Notes: generated from the sequence alone by a model not told the origin. 63,079 bases of DNA from JAFDWI01 sp964544305 (GCA_964544305.1 CAZJAZ010000009.1:1-63079), one strand, 5' to 3'. Shown: positions 15,980 to 25,161, numbered from the stretch's first letter. Numbers and translations are program-made.

Positions 15980-18238
15980 ATGGATCTCTCACTCACCGAC
16001 GAACAACGCCAACTCGGCGACGCACTTGACCAACTCCTCCAGCAACGCAGCGGGCCAGAAGCGGTACGCGACATCGAAGCCGGTAACGGCTTTGATGTCG
16101 GCCTCTACCACTCACTCGCCGAAATGGGTGTGTGGGCCATGGGATTACCTGAGACATCGGGCGGGTATGGCGCGAGGCTGGTCGATCTTGGTGTCGTCGC
16201 ATCAGCCTGTGGCCGCTTTGGAGCGTGTGTGCCCACCGTTGAGGCTCTTGTCGCAGGCCGACTCCTCGCAGCCGCGACACCTGGTCATGAAAGCCTCGCT
16301 GGCATTGCTGACGGTTCGATCATTGCGACATTTGCGCCACGCCCTGCAGCAAATGGCATCGCCTCGCTTGTCCCGGGTGCCCCAAACGCGCAAGTCATAC
16401 TTGCCCTCGACAACGATGACCTCATAGTCATAGGCGGCCCTGTCAGCCCCATTGCGAACACGGCACAGGTCTCCATTGGAGACGTGCGCGTCAATGAAGG
16501 CCAGCGAACTGCCATCGCGCAGGGTTCACGTGCGTTACAACTCTTCGAACAAGCGCAAGACGAATGGCGAACGCTGACCGCCATGTGGCTCTGCGGTCTC
16601 GCCCGAGCCTCACTTGCGCTCGGCGTTGACTATGCGAAAGAACGCAAACAATTTGGACAGCCCATTGGCGCGTTCCAGGCGGTTGCCCATCCGCTCGCCG
16701 ACGTGTCGTGTTCACTTGACGGCGCGGAACTACTCAGCGCGAAAGCGATCTGGGCACTTGATGAAAGAGAAGCAATCGGCCCGCGTTTTGCGTCGAGCGC
16801 ATTCTTTTTTGCTGGTGAGGTCGCGGAGCGCGCGGCCAAAGTTGCGTTGCATGTGCACGGTGGCTACGGCTTCATGGACGAGTACGACATTCAACTCTTT
16901 GTTCGACGAGCAAAAGCGACCCGGTTACTTCTTGGTGACCCACAACACGAACTCCTCGCTCTTGCGGATCGCTTCATCCCAGTCACAAATGGTGGAGAAC
17001 CGCTTGACCTTCCAGCTTCGACGCAACCTGTTGTGTCTCCCTCACCCCAAGATACCCAGGAACATCTCGGACCTGACTTTCGATTGGGCGCGGCGGTCGA
17101 GCAATTTCGCGATGAAGTTGCCGCATTTCTCGACGAGCATGTCACCGAGAACGTCATTGAAACCGCACACACGACCGGGACAATCCATGACTGGGGTCTG
17201 CATCGTGCGATGGCCGCACAAGGATGGATTTCGGCAGGTTGGCCGGTCGAGTACGGCGGCGGCGGTCGTTCTCCACTCGAAATGAACGTGCTCAGCGAGC
17301 AGATGTATCTTTCGGGAGCACCGGTTGATGGCATCGGTGTCGCGAGCCTGGTTGCGCACACGATCTTGTTGGAGGGAACCGAGTGGCAAAAAACAACGAT
17401 CGTGCCCGAAATACTCTCGGGCGAAAAGATCTGTGCCCTCGGGTATTCAGAACCAGAATCAGGTTCGGATGTGGCAGCATGCGCTACAAAAGCCGTTCGT
17501 GACGGTGACACGTGGGTCATCAATGGTTCGAAAATGTTTACGACCTTGGCGCACGAAGCGTCCTATGTGTTCTTGTTGACCCGCACCAACCCCGACGTTG
17601 CCAAACATAAAGGTTTGACAATGTTTGCCGTGCCGCTCGACACGCCCGGCATCGAGGTTTCTCCGGTGCACACCATGGGTGGCGAACGCACCAACATCAC
17701 CTACTACGACAACGTCGTGGTGGATGACCGTTACCGAGTCGGCGACATTGACGGCGGTTGGGGCGTGATGATGACCGCGTTGGTGTTCGAACGCAACAGT
17801 GCCTGGTACGGCGAAGCGGTGCGCCTACTCGACCACGCGGTGCGCTGGGCGGCGCTGACTCCATCGATCAAGGCGGGCACAAAACTCGCGGAACCACTCG
17901 TACGTGTTCGTCTTGCGAAGGCGGCCATCGGAAACGAGGTTGCCAACTTGCTGGGCTGGCGAGCCGCGTGGCTCGCTTCGATTGGCACGTTGCCAAGTGT
18001 CGAGGGCACGATGGCAAAGTTGTTCACGACCGAGCACTATCAGCGTGCGGCATCGGATCTCACCGACTTGCTTGGCGCCGATGGCATTCGTCGCCACGGC
18101 GATCCTCTTGCCCCCGCAGAAGGTTGGATTGAGGCAACCGAACGACACTGTCAGGTCACCACGATCTACGGCGGCACTTCTGAGGTCCTGCGCGGCATCA
18201 TTGCCCAACGCGGACTTGGTCTACCCAAAGCTACGTGA
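15980..18238 (+). CDS. Fused double acyl-CoA dehydrogenase (FadE34/ChsE3 type)
   Basis: A 752-residue protein that contains two complete acyl-CoA dehydrogenase units. Residues 1-335 resemble a ChsE5-type subunit (KERKQFGQPIGAFQAVAHPLAD, VHGGYGFMDEYDIQLF). Residues about 370-750 resemble a ChsE4-type subunit (YSEPESGSDVAA, NGSKMFTTLAHEASYV, IYGGTSEVLRGIIAQRGLGL). In heteromeric steroid dehydrogenases FAD sits between two unlike subunits; a fusion builds that interface in one chain, as in mycobacterial FadE34 (ChsE3), which acts on C24 steroid side-chain CoA. The linker contains a Pro/Ser-rich stretch. A catalytic base is expected in one half only; I could not place it by eye. Confidence 0.9.
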   Translation: MDLSLTDEQRQLGDALDQLLQQRSGPEAVRDIEAGNGFDVGLYHSLAEMGVWAMGLPETSGGYGARLVDLGVVASACGRFGACVPTVEALVAGRLLAAATPGHESLAGIADGSIIATFAPRPAANGIASLVPGAPNAQVILALDNDDLIVIGGPVSPIANTAQVSIGDVRVNEGQRTAIAQGSRALQLFEQAQDEWRTLTAMWLCGLARASLALGVDYAKERKQFGQPIGAFQAVAHPLADVSCSLDGAELLSAKAIWALDEREAIGPRFASSAFFFAGEVAERAAKVALHVHGGYGFMDEYDIQLFVRRAKATRLLLGDPQHELLALADRFIPVTNGGEPLDLPASTQPVVSPSPQDTQEHLGPDFRLGAAVEQFRDEVAAFLDEHVTENVIETAHTTGTIHDWGLHRAMAAQGWISAGWPVEYGGGGRSPLEMNVLSEQMYLSGAPVDGIGVASLVAHTILLEGTEWQKTTIVPEILSGEKICALGYSEPESGSDVAACATKAVRDGDTWVINGSKMFTTLAHEASYVFLLTRTNPDVAKHKGLTMFAVPLDTPGIEVSPVHTMGGERTNITYYDNVVVDDRYRVGDIDGGWGVMMTALVFERNSAWYGEAVRLLDHAVRWAALTPSIKAGTKLAEPLVRVRLAKAAIGNEVANLLGWRAAWLASIGTLPSVEGTMAKLFTTEHYQRAASDLTDLLGADGIRRHGDPLAPAEGWIEATERHCQVTTIYGGTSEVLRGIIAQRGLGLPKAT

Positions 18239-18250
18239 CTCCATAGCATT

Positions 18251-18775
18251 GTGACCATGGCCGTAATGAGCGCACCCGTGTTTGCCGCTGCAATCGTTTT
18301 GGCAATCGCTGGAATTGCGAAGCTTGCAAAACCCAAAGGGACGGTTCTCGCACTGCACGCGGTCGGCCTCTCGGTGGGAACATCGCTCGTGAGTCTTTTG
18401 GGCTTTGTTGAACTCGGACTCGGTGTCAGCGTCGTTATCTGGCCGACATCGGTCTTGATCGCGGCTCTTGGATTGTTCTACTTGGCGTTCGCTGTTTTTA
18501 GCGCGATTCACTTGAAGAAAAACGGTGCACACGCATCGTGTGGATGTTTCGGTGCTGCCGATACTCCCGTCCATCCGGTCCACGTCGTAATCAACACGGC
18601 ACTTGTCGCCGCATGTGTGGCGGCACTGATTTGGCCCCCGTCACCGGTTTCCCAGCTCTCTGTCGCCCTCATTGGATCAACCCTGATTTTGACGAGCGCG
18701 CTGATTGCGGTGTTGACCGTCCTGCCCCAAACATTGGCTGAAACAAACAACGTGCTCAAGGCAACATCGCGATAG
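18251..18775 (+). CDS. MauE-like integral membrane protein
   Basis: A 174-residue membrane protein with four predicted helices and a cytosolic or periplasmic CGCFG motif (near residue 97), the hallmark of the MauE/DoxX-like family. MauE is needed, with MauD, to form the disulfide-rich small subunit of methylamine dehydrogenase. It begins 12 bases after the fused dehydrogenase and leads a five-gene cluster (MauE, MauD-like thioredoxin, unknown, MauA-like/LGFP, CcdA-like). Start may be GTG 18251 or ATG 18257; no Shine-Dalgarno is seen for either. Confidence 0.88.
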   Translation: MTMAVMSAPVFAAAIVLAIAGIAKLAKPKGTVLALHAVGLSVGTSLVSLLGFVELGLGVSVVIWPTSVLIAALGLFYLAFAVFSAIHLKKNGAHASCGCFGAADTPVHPVHVVINTALVAACVAALIWPPSPVSQLSVALIGSTLILTSALIAVLTVLPQTLAETNNVLKATSR

Positions 18776-18828
18776 CGGCTACGATTCGGTGAGCACCCAC
18801 TGAGCCGACGACGAGCGGAAGGAGGCAT

Positions 18829-19554
18829 GTGGGAGCCTTAGCAATCGCAAATACCATTGTTCTGGCACTCGTTCTCATCCTTGTGGTCGGGTTGCTCCGA
18901 AGCCACGCTGCCATTCTTCGTCAGCTCCATGAGCTTGACGGTTCAAGCGCCCACGCTCATGACGATCCTGGCCCAGCCCCAGTGCGTCTTGCTGATCCAA
19001 CGAACCGGGCAAAGCCTCTTCAAGGTGTCACGCTCGGTGGCGAACAGGTGGTGTTTGCGGTGAGCGGTGTTGACCACAACACACTGCTTGTATTTCTCTC
19101 ATCGAGCTGTTTGACGTGCCGTGAATTCTGGTCCACGTTCGCCACCGATGGGGTCACGCTGCCACACGGCACACGACTGATTATTGTCACCAAAGATCTT
19201 TCAGATGAAAGCCCTTCTGAACTTGCCGCTCTGGCACCGGAGGGCTTTGAACTGGTTTGTTCATCAGCGGCCTGGACCAACTACCAAGTTCCGGGTTCGC
19301 CCTACGTGATTTCTATTGATGGATCAACCGGTCGCATTCAAGGCGAAGGCACCGGTCTCAATTGGGAACAAGTTGCAGGGCTACTCGCTCAAGCAACCGG
19401 CGACCGCCATTTTCTTACCGGCACCGAAGCAGACACGGTGCGCAAGCCCATGAGCGACGTGGCACGAGAAGCACGAGTTGATCAAGAACTTCTGGAGGCC
19501 GGAATTCTGCCCGGGGATCCAAGCCTCTATCCCGAACAAGAGACGGCGCCATGA
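18829..19554 (+). CDS. MauD-like membrane-anchored thioredoxin-fold protein
   Basis: A 241-residue protein. An N-terminal helix (about 4-22) anchors a thioredoxin-like domain with an SSCLTC redox motif (near residue 93) and the cis-Pro region VPGSPYVISID (near 154). This matches MauD and related disulfide oxidoreductases. The GTG start at 18829 follows AAGGAGG by three bases; an ATG two bases earlier is out of frame and stops at once. The ATGA overlap at its end couples it to the next gene. Predicted role: making or shuffling disulfides in the 20-Cys MauA-like protein outside the membrane. Confidence 0.87.
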   Translation: MGALAIANTIVLALVLILVVGLLRSHAAILRQLHELDGSSAHAHDDPGPAPVRLADPTNRAKPLQGVTLGGEQVVFAVSGVDHNTLLVFLSSSCLTCREFWSTFATDGVTLPHGTRLIIVTKDLSDESPSELAALAPEGFELVCSSAAWTNYQVPGSPYVISIDGSTGRIQGEGTGLNWEQVAGLLAQATGDRHFLTGTEADTVRKPMSDVAREARVDQELLEAGILPGDPSLYPEQETAP

Positions 19555-20066
19555 GCGTGCCAATCGAATCGCATGGCATTGCAACCACCATTCCAACAGG
19601 CTGGGACGGACGCGTCGTTACTCGGCCACAACCCGATCCCGATGCGCTACAAAGTCACGAACGCGCACGATCGCATGGCATTGCCGATGGTCAAGGCGGA
19701 ACCCAATTTCCGATCATCCACCTCGGAAACTTCGCACTTCCATCGAATCGGGGCGACTACGGATCAGGCGCGGTGGACATCATGTCGTCTCGCCACATGC
19801 TCATCGTGCTCAGCGAATTCGGCCCAGAGAGCGTCGGCACCGCGTTGTTTGGGGCACAAGGGATCCCCCAGATGTTGTCACCGCAGCCGTTTTCGCCGAA
19901 CGCGCTCCAACGAAAACTCCCCGGACAACTCGGCTTCCAGCATTTTTTCACCCATGCCGGTCGAGCCTTTGCCCTCTTTGTTGTTCTGGGCGGACGACGC
20001 CACGCAACCGCCCTCTGCGAACAAGGAACACAGATCTTGTCATCAACGCGAATTGCACCACGATGA
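19551..20066 (+). CDS. Conserved-looking protein of unknown function in the Mau-like cluster
   Basis: A 171-residue protein without a signal peptide or membrane helix. It opens with IESHGIATTIPTGWDGRV and includes HLGNFALPSNRGDYGSGAVD and a GLQ/GFQHFF-like middle, a pattern I associate with uncharacterised actinobacterial proteins; no function is known. It overlaps the MauD-like gene by four bases and the MauA-like gene by four bases (ATGA both times), so its synthesis is tied to theirs. A cytosolic chaperone or targeting factor for the Tat substrate encoded next is one possibility. Confidence 0.8.
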   Translation: MSVPIESHGIATTIPTGWDGRVVTRPQPDPDALQSHERARSHGIADGQGGTQFPIIHLGNFALPSNRGDYGSGAVDIMSSRHMLIVLSEFGPESVGTALFGAQGIPQMLSPQPFSPNALQRKLPGQLGFQHFFTHAGRAFALFVVLGGRRHATALCEQGTQILSSTRIAPR

Positions 20067-21613
20067 GTGACCTTGAACCGTCACTGCCTGAACGCATGGT
20101 AAACCGCCTCGCCACGAGCATGGATCGCAACAAAGCCGGCCGACGCGGATTTCTCGCGGGGCTCGCCGTGTCCGGATCGGCATTGGCACTCAAACCCTGG
20201 AGTTTTCTCGTGCGTGACGCCGCCGCATACGACGTCGTATGCGGAAACGAAAACGAATGCGCAGACGGCTGGACCGCATTCTGTTGCACTGTGGCCGGAT
20301 CAAACTCGTGCCCACCTGGATCGTTTGCCGCGGGCTGGTGGAAAGCAGACAACTCAGGCTTTTGTTGCGGGAAAGCCCGCTACTACATCGACTGCAACGC
20401 TTCCTGTGGCAGCAACTGGCAGTGCCATTGCGCGTCCGGGACTTGCGACCGGAGGCGGGTCGCATGCAACCAGTTCCGCTACGGCCAGTGTCACCAAGAA
20501 ATTGCCTGTTACGGGCCGGTTGTCTGTCGAGTCGTGACGTGCCAACCCCCCTGGCAGTGGGATCAGTCCTGCACGACGACGAGTCTCACCGATAACCGCA
20601 CCGCTTCACACAGCGCCCCATGTTTGACCCCGGATTGTTTGTCTGACGTTGATCGTTTGTGGCACAACCTTGGGGGCCCATCAGGGTCACTCGGCAACAA
20701 GCTAGGCACAGAACGTCGTATTACCCCACGTGGGTATCGCACCTTGTTCCAACGTGGTGCCATTTATCGATACGACGACCGCATTGTTGAAGTACACGGC
20801 TCAATCTGGGATCTCTTTCAGAACAACGGCCTGCAAGTAGGCGCCTTGCACTACCCAATCCAAAACACGCGCACGGGCAACGACGGCGTCACCCGGTACT
20901 CGCTGTTCCAAACCGGGGGGATCTACTACCGGCCAGGGATTGGCACTTTTGAAGTGCACGGATCGATTTGGGACAAGTGGCGACACATGGGCGATCAGCG
21001 CAGTTCACTCCGCTTGCCAAAGTCAAGCACCCGTACTGCACCCGACGGTTCGACCAGGTACTCACTCTTTGATCACGGCGGCATTTACGCTCGCCCTCGA
21101 GTGGGAACCTTCGAAGTCCACGGCGCGATCTTCAACAAGTGGAACGACCTCGGTGGATTTGCGAGTTTGCTTCGCTACCCTCGTGGCGACACCCGTACCG
21201 GAACTGATGGATCCACGCGCTACGCCCACTTTGATTTCGGCGCGATTTTCTATCGCCCGCAACTTGGAACCTTCGAAATCCACGAATCAATCTACGACAA
21301 GTGGAAAGCAATCGGTGGCGGGCGCTCGTCGGTGCGTTACCCCGTTGCCGACACGCAAGTGGCATCTGATGGGCAATGCCAGTTCTCGTTGTTCGACATT
21401 GGCGGAATCTACTTCCGACCAGGTCTGGGCACCTTTGAAGTGCACGGCGCGATCTTCAACACGTGGACGACGAACGGTGGCCTCAACGGCACGTTGGGCC
21501 TGCCCACCACTGACACAATCACGGCGATCAATGGGGATCGAGTGTCAACGTTCGACCATGGCGCAATTCGCTATTCGCCGTTCACCGGTGCCACCACCAT
21601 AGAAATGACATGA
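20063..21613 (+). CDS. Tat-exported MauA-like cysteine-rich domain fused to six LGFP repeats
   Basis: A 516-residue exported protein. Residues 26-45 are a Tat signal (GRRGFLAGLAVSGSALAL). Residues about 58-195 hold 20 cysteines and motifs of methylamine dehydrogenase light chain (CPPGSFAAGWWKAD, RYYIDCNASC). Residues about 200-515 are six LGFP-type repeats of about 53 residues (RYSLFxxGGIYxRP, GTFEVHGSIWDKW), a module that holds proteins to the cell wall in corynebacteria and relatives. The residue aligned with the second tryptophan of the TTQ cofactor is Ala (IACYGP), so a tryptophyl-tryptophanyl quinone is unlikely. ATG 20063 overlaps the upstream stop; the longer open frame from 19478 lies inside other genes. 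No large-subunit gene is nearby. Confidence 0.88.
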   Translation: MSDLEPSLPERMVNRLATSMDRNKAGRRGFLAGLAVSGSALALKPWSFLVRDAAAYDVVCGNENECADGWTAFCCTVAGSNSCPPGSFAAGWWKADNSGFCCGKARYYIDCNASCGSNWQCHCASGTCDRRRVACNQFRYGQCHQEIACYGPVVCRVVTCQPPWQWDQSCTTTSLTDNRTASHSAPCLTPDCLSDVDRLWHNLGGPSGSLGNKLGTERRITPRGYRTLFQRGAIYRYDDRIVEVHGSIWDLFQNNGLQVGALHYPIQNTRTGNDGVTRYSLFQTGGIYYRPGIGTFEVHGSIWDKWRHMGDQRSSLRLPKSSTRTAPDGSTRYSLFDHGGIYARPRVGTFEVHGAIFNKWNDLGGFASLLRYPRGDTRTGTDGSTRYAHFDFGAIFYRPQLGTFEIHESIYDKWKAIGGGRSSVRYPVADTQVASDGQCQFSLFDIGGIYFRPGLGTFEVHGAIFNTWTTNGGLNGTLGLPTTDTITAINGDRVSTFDHGAIRYSPFTGATTIEMT

Positions 21614-21623
21614 AAGGCCGCTT

Positions 21624-22412
21624 ATGAACATGCTCGTTATCGCCTGCGCAGCTCTCATCGTATGCGGCGCGATTCGTGGATTGTGGTCGCCGTGTGGACT
21701 TTCGATGGTTTCACAAATTGCTCCGGTAACCGAACGGGCCCGGGGACATCGCTTCTGGGCGACGGCAATCTGGTTCATTATCGGGGGCGTTGTGGGAGGG
21801 GCAACACTGGGAGCCCTCCTCGCAATTGGTGCTTGGGGAGTCAACACCATTGACCTCAGTGCCCACGTTCGATGGTCGGTCGTGGCCCTTGTGGGGATGC
21901 TCGGGATCGCCTCCGACCTAGAAGCCGTGAAGTTTCGCCTCCCATTACATGCTCGGCAGGTGAACGAAACGTGGTTGCGTACCCTGCGTTCGTGGGCATA
22001 TGCGAGCGGTTTTGGATGGCAAATCGGCACCGGCTTTGCGACGTACATCATGACCGGTGCGGTCTATCTGATCGCTGTCGTTGGCATCATGACTGGCGAT
22101 CCACGTGTGGCGTTTCTTGTTGGCGTTTCTTTTGGTTTCGTGCGTGGCGCCCAAGTGTTGCTGACGAGTCGCGCCCACACCCACGACGACTTACGTCGCC
22201 TCCATCAGCGCATTGAACGAGGCGCGACATGGTCGATTGCTGTGGCGATCGGTGTGCAATTGCTCGTGCTTGTCAGCATTGTGTTGGCCGAACCGTCACC
22301 GGTCACAATGAGCATGCTTGGCCTCGCGTTCGTGTTCCTCACCTTTGGTGCGATTCAGGCGGTCAAACATGTGCGGCCGATCAAACGAGTCCACCCCTCA
22401 CAGCCGGTGTGA
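21624..22412 (+). CDS. CcdA/DsbD-like polytopic membrane protein with one SPC motif
   Basis: A 262-residue protein with about six to seven hydrophobic helices. The first helix is followed by GLWSPCGLSMVSQI, resembling the first Cys-Pro motif of CcdA/DsbD thiol-electron carriers. The second cysteine expected of CcdA is missing (the only other Cys residues are in helix 1), so transfer of electrons by a Cys pair is doubtful. It starts ten bases after the MauA-like gene and ends the cluster. A membrane partner for the redox proteins encoded upstream is the simplest reading. Confidence 0.75.
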   Translation: MNMLVIACAALIVCGAIRGLWSPCGLSMVSQIAPVTERARGHRFWATAIWFIIGGVVGGATLGALLAIGAWGVNTIDLSAHVRWSVVALVGMLGIASDLEAVKFRLPLHARQVNETWLRTLRSWAYASGFGWQIGTGFATYIMTGAVYLIAVVGIMTGDPRVAFLVGVSFGFVRGAQVLLTSRAHTHDDLRRLHQRIERGATWSIAVAIGVQLLVLVSIVLAEPSPVTMSMLGLAFVFLTFGAIQAVKHVRPIKRVHPSQPV

Positions 22413-22474
22413 CTCCCGACATACGTGTCAATGGGCGCAGCATTCCCCATGCACGATAGACAAGAGATGTGAGC

Positions 22475-23818
22475 ATGGAAGTGAATCGCAAAATCGAGAT
22501 CATCTTCGACACAGTGATGCGTCGGAACCCGGGTGAAGCCGAGTTCCATCAGGCCGTCCATGAAGTGCTCGAATCACTTGAGCCCGTCTTTCGTCAACGC
22601 CCCGAACTCACCGAAGCATCGTTGGTGGATCGTCTTTGCGAGCCAGAACGCCAGGTCATTTTTCGAGTGCCGTGGGAAGACGACAACGGGCACATTCATG
22701 TGAATCGTGGCTACCGTGTCGAGTTCAACTCGGCCCTCGGCCCGTACAAAGGCGGCCTGCGTTTTCGCGACTCGGTGAATCTGAGCATCGTCAAGTTCTT
22801 GGGTTTCGAACAGATATTCAAAAACGCGCTCACCGGCTTGCCAATTGGTGGCGGCAAAGGCGGATCAGATTTCGATCCGAAAGGACGGACAGATCGCGAA
22901 ATCATGCGATTTTGTCAATCATTCATGACCGAATTGCAGCGCCACCTTGGCGAGTACACCGACGTGCCCGCAGGCGATATCGGGGTTGGTCGGCGTGAGA
23001 TTGGCTATTTGTTTGGCCAGTACAAACGCATCACGAACCGCTACGAATCCGGTGTTTTGACCGGCAAAGGCCTGGATTGGGGTGGGTCGCAAGTACGGAC
23101 CGAAGCGACCGGGTTTGGTGCGGTGTATTTCATGCAGGCCATGCTTGAAGCGCGCAACGAAGGCATCGAAGGGCGCCGGGCGATCGTGTCTGGCTCGGGC
23201 AATGTGGCGATTTATGCGATCGAGAAGCTCCAGCAGCTTGGCGCCAACGTCGTGGCATGTTCCGACTCTGCCGGTTCGATTGTCGACGAAGCCGGACTTG
23301 ATCTTGCACTCATCAAACAAATCAAAGAAGTCGAGCGGGGACGGATTTCGGACTATGCCGAACGACGATCATCGGCTCGATTCCTCGCGGGACGCAAAGT
23401 GTGGGACGTGCCATGTGAACTTGCCATTCCGAGCGCCACACAAAACGAACTTGACGAAGCAGGGTGTCGCAGCCTCGTAGCAAATGGCTGTGTTGCGGTC
23501 GCTGAGGGCGCAAACATGCCCACAACTCCGGCCGGGGTGCGCGTACTCACGGCCGCGAATGTGGCTTTTGGCCCGGGGAAAGCCGCCAATGCTGGTGGGG
23601 TGGCAACGTCAGCTCTTGAGATGCAACAGAATGCAAGCCGTGATTCGTGGAGTTTCGAGTACACCGAAGACCGGCTTGAAACCATCATGCGCCACATTCA
23701 CGACACGTGTCTTGCCACGGCGGCCGAGTTCGGTTGCGACGGAGATTATGTAGCGGGGGCAAACCTGGCAGGCTTTGTGCGTGTCGCCGGCGCAATGCAC
23801 GACCTTGGCGTGGTGTAA
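22475..23818 (+). CDS. gdhA: NADP-type glutamate dehydrogenase
   Basis: A 447-residue hexameric-type glutamate dehydrogenase catalysing 2-oxoglutarate + NH3 + NAD(P)H to glutamate. Visible are the substrate-binding GPYKGGLRFRDSV, the catalytic lysine motif (LPIGGGKGGSDFDPKG), the PAGDIGVG loop and the Rossmann motif VSGSGNVA. Length and motifs fit GdhA. ATG 22475 is preferred because AAGAG lies eight bases upstream; GTG 22469 is too close to it. It is not linked to the steroid regulon by any operator. Confidence 0.95.
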   Translation: MEVNRKIEIIFDTVMRRNPGEAEFHQAVHEVLESLEPVFRQRPELTEASLVDRLCEPERQVIFRVPWEDDNGHIHVNRGYRVEFNSALGPYKGGLRFRDSVNLSIVKFLGFEQIFKNALTGLPIGGGKGGSDFDPKGRTDREIMRFCQSFMTELQRHLGEYTDVPAGDIGVGRREIGYLFGQYKRITNRYESGVLTGKGLDWGGSQVRTEATGFGAVYFMQAMLEARNEGIEGRRAIVSGSGNVAIYAIEKLQQLGANVVACSDSAGSIVDEAGLDLALIKQIKEVERGRISDYAERRSSARFLAGRKVWDVPCELAIPSATQNELDEAGCRSLVANGCVAVAEGANMPTTPAGVRVLTAANVAFGPGKAANAGGVATSALEMQQNASRDSWSFEYTEDRLETIMRHIHDTCLATAAEFGCDGDYVAGANLAGFVRVAGAMHDLGVV

Positions 23819-23955
23819 TTATTCGCTGTACAGGTCATGTTGCGTCTGATTTCGCAAAGCAGGGTTCTCTAGAAACCACCGCGACGCACTAGAAAAGGGG
23901 GCCCGGGGCGAGGTCCCTTATCCCGCCTACCACCATCAGCACTGGAGTTGTCCGC

Positions 23956-25161
23956 ATGCCTGAAGCCGTCATTGTCGCCACTGCCCGCTCCCCCATCGGC
24001 CGTGCCATGAAAGGATCGCTTGCCTCGATTCGTCCTGACGAGATCTCGGCTCAGATCATCAACGCGCTCCTAGACAAGGTTCCGAATCTTGACCGCAACC
24101 TCGTTGAAGACCTCATCATGGGTTGTGGACAGCCCGCCGGTGTTTCTGGACACAACATTGCCCGCCATGTTGCGGTGCTCACCGACATGCCCAACGTGCC
24201 CGGTGTGACCGTCAACCGTTACTGCTCGTCATCGTTGCAGACAACCCGTATGGCAACGCACGCAATTCGAGCAGGCGAAGGTGACATTTTCATTTCCGCC
24301 GGTGTTGAAACGGTCAGCCAGTACATCCACGGTATGGCCGACGGTGGTCCACACAACGAACGCTTCGCCGAAGCCGAAGAACGCACTGCACTCATTTCTG
24401 GTGGTGGCCAAGGTGCGTGGACGCCACGTGAAGGCCTGCCTGACGTGTACATCGCCATGGGTCAAACCGCAGAGAATGTTGCAACCTCGTTAAGCGTGTC
24501 GCGTGAATCCCAAGATGAGTATGCGCTGTTGTCACAAACCCGCGCTTCTGCAGCACTTGAGCGCGGCTACTGGGAAGAAGAGATCACACCGGTTACGTTG
24601 CCTGATGGCACGGTGGTATCAACAGACGATGGGATCCGCCCGGGCACAACGCTCGACAAGCTCGCCAGCCTCAAGCCCGCGTTCCGCCCCGATGGTACGG
24701 TGACCGCCGGCAACGCCTGCCCCCTGAACGATGGTGCCGCCGCAGTGCTCGTCATGAGCGACACCAAAGCCAAAGAACTGGGCATTACGCCACTCGCCCG
24801 GGTCGTCTCGACCGGAGTAACCGGTTTGAACCCGGAGATCATGGGCATGGGCCCGGTTGAAGCGTCACGCCAGGCGCTCAAGCGTGCGGGCATGACCATC
24901 GACGACGTCGACCTGGTTGAAATCAACGAAGCGTTCGCTGCCCAAATCGTGCCGTCCGCGCAGCAACTTGGTATCGACTACGACAAATTGAACATCAACG
25001 GCGGCGCGATTGCACTTGGTCACCCCTTTGGTCAGACCGGTGCTCGCATCGCCACGACGTTGCTGCACAACTTGGCAGACACCGACAAGACCATTGGTCT
25101 GGAAACCATGTGTGTCGGTGGCGGTCAGGGCATGGCAATGATCTTCGAACGCTTGAGCTGA
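23956..25161 (+). CDS. Acetyl-CoA C-acetyltransferase (thiolase)
   Basis: A 401-residue thiolase. The nucleophilic Cys (VNRYCSSSLQT near residue 92), the NEAFAAQ motif, the GGAIALGHPFGQTGAR His motif and the C-terminal CVGGGQG Cys are all present, so it should carry out thiolytic cleavage or condensation of 3-oxoacyl-CoA. It resembles general FadA-type thiolases more than FadA5 or FadA6. GGAG lies eight bases before the ATG. No operator is found upstream, in contrast to the FadA6-like gene at 30187. A large inverted repeat follows its stop. Confidence 0.93.
   Translation: MPEAVIVATARSPIGRAMKGSLASIRPDEISAQIINALLDKVPNLDRNLVEDLIMGCGQPAGVSGHNIARHVAVLTDMPNVPGVTVNRYCSSSLQTTRMATHAIRAGEGDIFISAGVETVSQYIHGMADGGPHNERFAEAEERTALISGGGQGAWTPREGLPDVYIAMGQTAENVATSLSVSRESQDEYALLSQTRASAALERGYWEEEITPVTLPDGTVVSTDDGIRPGTTLDKLASLKPAFRPDGTVTAGNACPLNDGAAAVLVMSDTKAKELGITPLARVVSTGVTGLNPEIMGMGPVEASRQALKRAGMTIDDVDLVEINEAFAAQIVPSAQQLGIDYDKLNINGGAIALGHPFGQTGARIATTLLHNLADTDKTIGLETMCVGGGQGMAMIFERLS

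Noticed and set aside
19478..20062. Extended N-terminus of the MauA-like gene (711-codon frame)
   Set aside because: The extra 195 codons lie inside the MauD-like and unknown genes, are arginine-rich and precede a clear Tat signal; ATG 20063 overlapping the upstream stop is the natural start.
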